NCBI GenBank assembly: GCA_027924585.1
Contig: BSBM01000753.1
Location: 23,750,001 to 23,814,000, forward strand
Length of the DNA: 64,000 nt
Direction of reading: 5' to 3'
Origin: Larix kaempferi
Lineage: Eukaryota > Streptophyta > Pinopsida > Pinales > Pinaceae
Every line of letters starts with the position of its first letter. Within the stretch, counting starts at the first letter, position 1. Shown here piece after piece: positions 55,476 through 64,000 of the stretch. The notes under the pieces were generated by a model. It was given only the letters and a program-made list of their open reading frames with translations. It made no database searches and had not been told where the DNA came from. The translations under genes and the position numbers were made by a program.

Positions 55476-55690
55476 GAGAGAGAGCGGGGGTGGGTTTATA
55501 TAGAGGGAGGGGGCATGGTATTATATTGAGAAAGGGATATATATATATATAGGAGGGAGAAACAAATAAATAACATCAACGTGAGCACTATTAGTGCATG
55601 CCTGCTATTAGTGTGCACATGCTCTTAGAGTGCACACGTTAATAGCGTACACGCTATTAGTGCGCACATGTTATTAATGCACACGTTGTA
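55476..55690 (+). repeat. GA copy 2, right part with purine-pyrimidine palindrome
   Basis: GA-rich sequence resumes after the solo LTR, then an AT run near 55540, then repeated GCACTATTAGTGC, GTGCGCACATG-type words (55575-55690) matching the theme of 26666-26876. This closes copy 2 of the composite element. Confidence 0.7.
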
Positions 55691-56479
55691 AAATTTCAAT
55701 TTTTTGGTGTGTTTTCCTTTTTCCGTTTACGTGTGTAATGACTTGGAAGGTTTGGTTCTAGGTTCGGATTGCTAAACCTTGTGCCTTGGACTGCATTATA
55801 GCAAAACACATCATGTTCTGTAACTTCATGTTTTTCAACCTTGAATTTGTATATGCTCCACTTTTCCACTATTAATGAAATTGCACACACTTATAGAACT
55901 CTCTATGCATATTCCAAATATCTATTTTTGAAAAAATTTGTTAGTATTTTCTATTTTTTATTTATTTTTGTTTGCAATCATGTTATATTTACATAAAACA
56001 TAGGTCATGGATTTCATCTATAACTTTTGGGAGGCACAACTATTTCAAAAACGGAAAAGAACCTGCACAAGTATACTGGAAGACCTACGCACTAAAAAAA
56101 ATTAAATTGATTGTGTAAGACCATGATAGTAGGGTCTAACGCTTGACCTTGTCATTTCGTTGACTTGCTTAGTATTTAAAAAAATATAAACGTAACTTGG
56201 AAAATTTTGGAAAAATAACACTGCACTAAAACTGTCCGTTATCTACAACTCTACATAATTATTTTTACATATTTGGATAGTTTACATAGCAAACCTGGGG
56301 ACTAACACGAACATATGCATTATGTTTTAGAAAAAAAATAACATATCAATATTAGAAGAACACCATTATTTTGGAGTTATACCTATTTTCCATATATAAA
56401 AAATATATATTCCAAAAGGTTATGATATTGTCTATGTTTCATCTTTTTACACCATATTCTAACGTCATTATTTAGTATC
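55691..56479. other. AT-rich spacer, no gene recognised
   Basis: Noncoding. A minus-strand 64-codon stretch at 55696-55890 lacks any recognisable motif. Confidence 0.4.
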
Positions 56480-58300
56480 ATTACCTTGCACAAGTCCTTT
56501 GAAGTGAAAATGGTTTGTCTTATTAATATGACGCATTGAATAAATATTTGATGATGTTATATACATGTAGTTAGAAGATAGTTAAAAAATTCATATTTTA
56601 AATTATTTAAATATTTTAAACTATTTAAATATGTTAAAGATAAAAGCTTATTGTACTCTATTACTGTAACATTTTAAATGTTAATTTGAATGTAAATTGT
56701 TTATTCTAATTTTTTTATTGGGTAGTTTAAATGAGTGGATTTTCCTAAGGAAAATGATGCAATGGAAAAGTATCTTCGGATGTTAAATGAGATCGTGAGA
56801 AGTTATAATTACTTGTCATTATTAAATTGTTAGTTAAAACTCAATTATCATTAAATATGAGATAATAATTAATAAATATTTGATATTGTTAAATGCACTT
56901 AGTAGGGTTAGTTGCTAAAAATCAATTATCATTAAATTGTTAGTTAAAAGTCAATTATTATTAAGTATTAAGTATAATAAATAAATATTTGATAATATTC
57001 AATGTAGCTGATTAGAAGTCAGTTGTCATTACTAAATTGTTAGCTAAAGTCGATTATCATTCAATTTTTCCTAATAATGATCTAGGTAGACGTTAGCTAT
57101 CATTAATTATTAAATACTTACTTCATGATCACCGATTTCTTTTATTTTTCTAGCAGATTGAGATCAAGGATATCAACCTGAAATGAAACGACAGTAAGGA
57201 TATTCACCTAAAATTATGATTGCAATATTCTATACAATGTGACTTATGACCATTGTTATTCTAGACATTTAGTATTTAATACTAGTAAGAAAATGTATGA
57301 CAATTTCTACGTGTTAACTTTATGATTGAAAATTCATGTTAATTTAATTTATTATTAATAATAGGTGAGTGTTAAAACTGATTAATTAGATTACATAAAA
57401 ACCATTGCATTTTAATCTTTTATAAAGATATAAAAGTTTTTATTATGTTAATGCTTAATCTAAATATCATATAAAAGTAGTAAACTTATTTAAGTTATCG
57501 GTGGTGAATATCAATAGTCGCAAGTTAAGTGTCATGAATAAGTTAAATGTTATTTGTTTTTCATGCTTAGTTGTAATCACCTGTTATCTATGCTTTAGCT
57601 ATAAATTATCCATGCATCAATCCATGAATGACATACTGTTATCCATACATTAACTACAAAGTTAATTTTTATATTTTTTTTTTATAATTGTTTTTTGAAC
57701 TAGGACCATAAAATCAGTTTGGACATTACATCGTACACATGTCTCATTCTCCTTCAATCTAGGAAAATCATAACTAGTAGTACACCCCAAATTCTATGAT
57801 ATATACACCTATGGATGTAAAAACATGTCTCATTCTCCTTCAATCTAGGAAAATCATAACTAATAGTACACCCCAAATTCTATGATATATACACCTATGG
57901 ATGTAAAAATATAGTTTTTTTCTATAACGACTATTTTGATTTTAATCATGAATTTCGGAAATTTAAAAGAAATTCCTTGCCTTTTGGCGTTTTCCACCGA
58001 GATTTAGTACATGTACCTGATACTGCAGGAAATTCCTCTCTGGTTTAGTACATGTACCAGAGATTGTTTACGATCATCTCTGGTTTCTTTTTAGCGAAAA
58101 AGAAAGATGGCAGTGGAATGTGTTGATAGCAATTCTGTGATTCAATAAATTTAGCCGCCTTGCTTGTCGACATATTCTTTGTGTTGAATTTCTATGTTCA
58201 CATCGTCATCACGTCTCTGATTTCACAAAACATCAATGTTTATTTAGGCTTAGTTATTATTCCGAATAAGAACAAAATAAGACAGAAAGCGGAAAAGTTT
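56480..58300 (+). repeat. dispersed repeat, copy B (partner of 2400-4700)
   Basis: Homologous at both ends to copy A. The centre (about 57260-58060) differs: it lacks the TATA box and hairpin of copy A but has an 86-bp tandem duplication. Right-end identity is high across CGCCTTGCTTGTCGACATAT. Confidence 0.7.
57738..57909 (+). repeat. 86-bp tandem duplication
   Basis: CATGTCTCATTCTCCTTCAA begins at 57738 and 57824. The two units are almost identical, so the duplication is recent. Confidence 0.9.
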
Positions 58301-60102
58301 AAAATGTAGAATATTTAAATTATAATATAAATTAATATTATTAATAAATATCAATAAATAATACTACAAACTTTCTTTATTTAGCGCTGTTTAAGAATCT
58401 CATACTAACTTCTAATTTGAATTAGATCTAATTATTTGTTGTGCTATGAAATAGAGGAATGCACATCTTTTAATAGTACAAGCTCTAATCATGAAAATCT
58501 TAGTTAAGTTGTTCAAGAAATTTAGACTAAGCTTCCTAGTTCCACATTCCTTATGCTCATGAATTTGTCGCATGAAAGATAGGATTCGACATCTTTGAAT
58601 GGTTTCACAAATGGCCATATAAGGCTAATACAATTATTAGGCTCGATTTAGTAACATTGAATCATAACTTTAGAAAGCTAGAAAGTGCTACTAGGTAACA
58701 AATAAGAAATAAATACGTCTCTCCATTATCAAAAGGTTTTTGGCTTTTTCTAAAGTGATTTGTGTGTTAAAAGAAATTTCATTATTTTAGTAATCCAAAG
58801 TTTATATATATAATATTAAAAATATATTTTTCATATTTTTAATTTTTATAGGTTTTTTTTTTATTTAAAATATTTTTAAAATTTTAAATAATATTGTTTG
58901 AATTTACATAATCGAAATGTCTTGCATATTTAAAAATGCTGAATCTATTTATATATTTAAAAATAAAATTCGTAACAACACAAAATAAGAATTTATTAAA
59001 AAAACTAGAGATTCAAACAAACACTTAATTCAAATAAACTTCATCTACATGGAATAGAGAAAAATAAATAGATAACAAAAAAGTGGATAAAGGTAGAATT
59101 ATTACCAGATATTTTACCTGTTGGAATATTAATTCATACTCGAGAAAGAATTATGTGCAGTGTGGGTGGAGAAAGAATTATCGTTCAGTTCAAGATCGTG
59201 GATGTAATCAAGGAAGTTCTGTTAAGGTAAACAAACCATCATAGAATAACCATCTAAATTCAAATTCAAGTGTAATATGCACGGGCATGAATTTAGCTGT
59301 TTAGATGGTCTTTTTTTGTTTTTTGTTTTAATTATGATAAGCAAAAGACAATTTATTTATAATGTTTATGAATAGTATGTAGAAAGAGATGTCAAAGAAG
59401 AGGAGGAGAAGTGCATTAATCAGATTTTTGTCTAGAAAGATTCATCTCCATAAGAAACACCTTTTGAAACAACAATATAGAAAATGATGATAATAAATTC
59501 GGGAAAAATTACCAAGTTTATTTATAATTAAACAAAAACTAGAGACGCATCTAAGATTTGAATAGTTTACATTTCAAGATAAAAGTATTCAAAATCTTAG
59601 TTTTGGCGTTGAGAAGTCGATTTTGTAGCACACTGGTTGCTGGTTGTGGGTTCAAAGTAAAAAATATTCAAGAATTTGATATTTAAGGTTGAGTATGGAA
59701 GAAATTCTAATTTAAATTGTTTATAACGTCTAGATCGACAATGAATTAGAGATTAGCATGAATGTTTAATAGCTTATTTATACGTGAAATAAGAATGGAA
59801 AATACATTTAAGATCTAAATAGTTTAGATACTATTATTCAGCTAATAGTTTATTTATAATTAAATAAAAAATAAAAGATGTTTTTAATATTTGAATAGTT
59901 TAGATTAACATAATCTATAAAGAGTTGATATTTGAATTCAGCTTCACTTCTTTGTTTTCCTAATGTTAGATGACAGAAAGATCTGTCCACAAGTGGGATG
60001 TTTCTATAAAGTTTGTATCAATCCTCTTGCTTATATTATTAGATAAATTTCATAACAAATAGCTTTAGTGTTCTTCATAAATTTCATAAACACTATGATA
60101 GT
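58301..60102. other. AT-rich spacer, no gene recognised
   Basis: Noncoding in all frames; the 68-codon minus-strand stretch at 58412-58618 shows no domain. It leads to the candidate Copia LTR. Confidence 0.45.
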
Positions 60103-60615
60103 TGACACAATCAAATTTTTTTGGAGAGATTTATTCCTTCAAAATTTGGACACGATGTAGATTGAGCAGATCCCGTAGAGCCAACTCTAAGATTTTAAAT
60201 AGAGAAGAGAAAAGTCCGATGTCCAGTGGAGGAGGCAAGGATTCTTTATACATACATTTGGTGCGACTCCATAGCTGGTTAGCAATACTATTACCACACA
60301 CATTCAACTGAGCTTCCTCCTCCAAAGGGAAAGCTTAAAATCTATCGGGATGGAAATGTGAAAGGTATTGCTCGGTTTCCTTAATTTCGTCAACCTTACT
60401 GTTTATATACAAGGTGGGATCATTTATAATTCTACTGAATTACCCTTACAAGATTCTTCATTACCGAAGACGACATTGGTGTTGAATAATCATAAATTTT
60501 GGTTAACAATTTTTTTATCTAAATGTAGATAATGGTTTTGATTTCCTTTATATGTAATAATCTTCTTTTATATTCTAATACATTCTTTTGTTGAGATTCT
60601 CCACAGCATGTGTCA
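60103..60615 (+). repeat. candidate 5' LTR of the Copia element
   Basis: A 513-bp block starting TGACACAATC and ending GCATGTGTCA. The ends are a 7-bp perfect inverted repeat (TGACACA / TGTGTCA), and the primer site follows after one base. No 3' LTR is in the window to confirm the left edge. Confidence 0.55.
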
Positions 60616-60616
60616 G

Positions 60617-60628
60617 TGGTATCAGAGC
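60617..60628 (+). promoter_or_regulatory. primer-binding site, initiator tRNA-Met type
   Basis: TGGTATCAGAGC, as in the other two elements with preserved primer sites in this window. Confidence 0.9.
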
Positions 60629-60981
60629 GAGGCATCAAAGCATTGGTGAGAGAGGAGCCCGTGAAGGAGCTATCCCCAAGAAGGAAAGGAAGTAGCTATT
60701 ATGAAGAAAGGAGAGCTACTAAGTAAGATTGTGGCAGAGCCTCCATTTATATTTTCCTGCAAGAATTCATTTCTTTTAAATTAATTATCAAATCTTTGGG
60801 GAGATCATTTTATAAAATAACAGATTTTAGGCTGCCATTTATATTTGGGTACAAGGTTTTTTTTTTAAATTGAATTATTAAACCTTTGAGGAAATATTTT
60901 TAGAAGATAAAAATATTTTAAAGAACATGGGCGGAGAGGAAGAGAATATATTGGACAGTAATTTGTGTATAGTAAATTTCA

Positions 60982-61836
60982 ATGAATTCTTTAATTTCAA
61001 TAGTTGGAGAAATTCTGTCTAGTAAAGAAAATTATCATGAATGGTTTCGTAAAGTTAAAAATACTCTTATTTTTAACAATATGTGGCATGGAATTTGTGA
61101 AAATACGAATTAAGAAGACAAGAAAGATGGAGAGGGTACCACATATGAAGTGGACAAAGGTGCACCAGTACCACCTACTTCTGCAAAAGAACTTGCTATT
61201 TGGAAAAGAAAGGACAAGAAAGCTTATGCTTTGATCATTGCCTCGGTAAATGAAGAAGTAAGTAGACATTTAGTTTCTGGAAAGATTGCTTGAGAAGCAT
61301 TAAAGAAACTAAAATATTTGTATGATTCACATTTTGAGCTTGAAATCATCCAGTTGTTGATGAAGTTATTTAATTTATAGTTGAAAGATAATGATCCTAT
61401 GAAACTTGTTTCTGAAAGTCGAGCCATTTTTCATGACATTGAAGTGACTAGTGTAAAAATTGACATTCAATTGAGTGCCTTTATTAAGGCTTTCTACCCC
61501 TCCTATACTCACTATCTAGAATCTCCTCAAGCTAGTGGCTAGATGAAAGCTATGACCTTTGAAAAACTTGTTGAGAAAATTGTAGAGAGAGAGAAAGCAT
61601 TTGGGAAAAAGTAGTCTAATCCCAATGAAGAAACTTTTTTCCTCGCACAAAAAGGACAATAGTCAAAAAAAGAATGCACTAAAGATGATAATAGAAGCAG
61701 AGGATAAGGTAGAGGACAGAGAGGACAATTTAGAGGAAGGGGGGGAAGATATAATCAAGGAGAGAGACAATGTTGTGGATGTGGAAAAGATGGTCATGTG
61801 GCCAGTAATTGCAAAGTTTCTTGTGAGAAAATAATT
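60982..61836 (+). pseudogene. Copia gag with zinc knuckle
   Basis: The start ATG at 60982 is in the frame used downstream. ENYHEWFRKVKNTLIFNNMW and AYALIIASVNEEVSRHL are typical of the Copia gag capsid region, followed by a Gly/Arg-rich linker (RGQFRGRGGRY) and an intact zinc knuckle CX2CX4HX4C (C at 61771, 61780 and onward). In-frame stops include TGA where W fits (KIA-EAL) and several TAG/TAA where Q fits. No frameshift was seen. The product would package element RNA into virus-like particles. Confidence 0.9.
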
Positions 61837-63477
61837 AATAAGAAATAGCAAACACAACACAAAAGTAACCCTCTTGAATCTGCACATTATGTTGTAGCAC
61901 ATTGTAATCTTGATATTGAAGAAGTTTTCTGTACTTCATTTTCTTCTTGGAAAGATAATTGGTTGTTAGATACTGGAGCCACATGCTATATGACATTTAG
62001 AAAAGACTTATTTGAGACATTCAGTGATCAAGTTGACAAAGTAGTTTATTTTGCACACAAATCATAGTTAAAACTTTCAAGAATTGGATCTATTAGACTT
62101 AAGTTACCAAGACTTGATGATTACATACTTACTAATATTCTTTACCTTCCACAATTGAAGAGAATTTTGTTGTCTCTTCTACATATTAAATAGCAACATC
62201 ATTCAATACATGTTTTTGATGGAATTATTGAAATTAGAAGAGCTTTCAATCATGTGATTGTAATGACTAGAGTGGAATATGGAAATATTTTAAAGTTGAA
62301 AGGTGCATCATTCAATTCATAGAATTCTGCAAATTTTGCTCAGCATAATGGTAATTTGTCTTTGAGCTTGTTGTGGCATGCTAGATTTGGTCATATTAAT
62401 TATGATAGTCTTATACTTATGAAACATAAACGAGTTCAATGGCTTCCTACTATTTCAAGACAAATTTCCCAATGTGATGTTTGTATTTTAGGCAAACGCA
62501 ACAAACAACCATTCCATGACTCTATGCCTTGAGCTTCTAGAAAGCTAGGCTTTATTCACTCAGATTTGTGTGAGCCCATGCCCGTTCCATCAACAAATGG
62601 TAATAAAAATATAATGACTTTTATTGATGAATATACAAGGATGTGATGGGTTTATTTATTAAAGGAAAAATATGAAGCTTTTGATACATTCATAAATTTT
62701 CATTTGTGGATAAAAAATGAAACTCAACTTAATATTGGAACCGTTAGAGCTGATAATGGTAGTGAGTACACATCACAAGAGTTTGAAAAATATTTGCAAG
62801 ACAATGGTATTAAACATCAAAACACTATTCCTTATAATCCACGACAAAATGGAGTGGCATAACATATGAATAGGACATTGCTGAATATGGCAAGATCCAT
62901 GATGTTTTTTAAAAATGTTAAGTTAATGTTTTTGGGAGAAGTAGTTCTTTGTGTTGTCTACATTAAGAATAGAAGTCCTTCACTCGCACTACAAAATAAA
63001 ACTCATGAAATGTGGCATGGCCATCTTGCAGCTCTCAAGCATTTTATAATTTTTGGTTCCACATATTATGCTTTGATTCCTGAACAACAAAGAAATAAAT
63101 TGGAAGCAAGAAGTCAAAAGTGACTTTTTTTGGGATATTCTAATACTTCCAAAGCTTATAGATTATATGATGAAGATAACATAAAGTTTATTGTTTCTTG
63201 AGATGTTGTATTTCTTGAACTTGACAAAGATGCACTCACTACTGATAAACAACGTGCTCAGCTTGATAGGTTTCACTCTAGAAAATTATATCATGAAAGG
63301 GATAATGAACTTCAAAATCTTGAAGGGGGGATTCTTGTTCTAAGTCAATCTTTGGAATTTCCTTCCATAACAACAAGTTCTACTAATGCACAAGTTCCTG
63401 CAGAAATAGAGGAAGTCCTACAAAAACAAAGAGTTGGAAACTTCATGATATTGTTGATGGAATGGATAAGTTAAGGG
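61837..63477 (+). pseudogene. Copia pol: protease, pre-integrase and integrase
   Basis: Same frame as gag. The protease has WLLDTGATCYM (DTG at 61969). The pre-integrase zinc site reads LWHARFGHINY...CDVCILGK (H-H-C-C). The integrase has FIHSDLCEPM, RADNGSEYTSQEF and NGVA-HMNRTLLN; the expected catalytic Glu codon is TAA at 62860-62862, so the third acidic residue is lost. KLEARSQK and FLGYSNTSKAYRLYD mark the integrase C-terminus. A frameshift appears only near 63410, just before the breakpoint. Other stops (MP-ASRK, TRM-WVY, IVS-DVVF) fit W, C/W and R codons. Confidence 0.9.
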
Positions 63478-64000
63478 TTTGTGCATGAAGTTGAGGGACC
63501 CTTTAGGTGCAATTCTGCACCTAAATATGCATGTTTTTCACCGCTCTCTACAGCATGACATACTGTTCGGATATCCACATCATCTTTTCAAGATCTTGCA
63601 TGCAATTAGGGTTTGCATGCAAATTCTAGGGTTTGCATGCACTTTGCATGCATCCCAGTCACTAGGTTGATTCCTCCAGCACCTTAACCACCTTATTCTA
63701 GCACCTGGGAGCTTCTTACATCAGTTCATTAGCCCTCCTAGTGAGGAAGGCACCCACTTCTCACCTACTACCAGAGAAGGGCACACTTCTCAACCTACCA
63801 TTGCAATTCCACTTCAGTTACACTCAGTTAGCTCCTATTCTCCCTAATTTGAGGCTAGTTTCAGCCCCGACTGACTGTTTCACTCCATTGGACCTCCAAA
63901 TTGACTAGATGACTTGTTCTGACTTCAGTTAGCCTCCCATGTGCCCTCCACTGAGCCCACTTCCCTATATCAGTGCTACACACTTCAGTTATACATGTCA
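63478..64000. other. unassigned CT-rich sequence after the Copia breakpoint
   Basis: Much less AT-rich than most of the window, with repeated GGTTTGCATGCA-like words near 63590-63660 and CACTTCAGTTA words near 63820 and 63980. It may be part of another retroelement LTR entering from the right. No coding domain. Confidence 0.35.

Larger units (their letters stand above)
60103..63477 (+). mobile_element. Ty1/Copia element, 5' LTR through integrase, then broken
   Basis: Candidate LTR, primer-binding site, gag, zinc knuckle, protease, pre-integrase and integrase are in canonical Copia order. The element stops at about 63477, in the linker after integrase, before the reverse transcriptase; unrelated sequence follows. 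The copy is long dead but keeps one reading frame almost throughout. Confidence 0.9.

Noticed and set aside
61004-61902. Short ORFs on both strands in the Copia gag region (61004-61234 plus, 61224-61427 minus, 61601-61902)
   Set aside because: They are out of frame with, or antisense to, the gag-pol reading that carries the recognised motifs.

Overview
The window reads as intergenic DNA from a large, repeat-rich land-plant nuclear genome. It is AT-rich and carries plant-type L1 LINEs with a DUF4283 plus zinc-knuckle ORF1, Ty3/Gypsy elements (one with a chromodomain), Ty1/Copia elements primed by initiator tRNA-Met, solo LTRs, foldbacks and many tandem arrays. I found no intact host protein-coding gene, rRNA or tRNA. 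A gymnosperm or another large-genome plant is a guess from this style and is not proven.

Layout. 0.2-2 kb: minus-strand LINE ORF1 remnant with an in-frame 231-bp duplication. 2.4-4.7 kb: a dispersed repeat with a second copy at 56.5-58.3 kb; only the first copy holds a TATA box and a miRNA-like hairpin. 8.0-20.8 kb: a nearly full-length LINE bounded by a 10-bp target-site duplication, split by a chromovirus-type Gypsy element (10421-17394) with its own 5-bp duplication and 3-kb LTR. 22.8 kb: a solo LTR with a perfect 5-bp duplication. 23.9-25.7 kb: a decayed minus-strand ORF of unknown family. 26.7-31.3 kb: palindromes, then a 4-kb GA-rich minisatellite with GGGTTTAG-like words, then (AT)n and a conserved terminal motif. 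A second, smaller version lies at 54.0-55.7 kb and is split by a solo LTR.

32.7-40.1 kb holds the least familiar material. A decayed three-exon DDE-like transposase gene on the plus strand faces a spliced minus-strand gene of unknown function, whose visible defects are all stop codons explicable by C-to-T change. Between them lie a 74-bp tandem repeat and a 234-bp foldback. 41.9-45.3 kb: an internally deleted Gypsy element. 45.5-45.8 kb: a GTTCATGAAC array. 46.4-53.7 kb: a minus-strand Copia element whose LTRs differ at only 4 of 519 positions although its coding region is mostly lost; it carries at least five separate tandem-repeat families. 60.1-63.5 kb: a Copia gag-pol fragment open in one frame apart from about 16 stop codons.

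The parts do not form a pathway. The window records successive insertion, nesting, LTR recombination, deletion and cytosine-decay events. The best candidates for something new are the convergent transposase/companion gene pair, the composite GA-minisatellite element, the tandem-array-loaded young Copia element and the candidate MIR hairpin.
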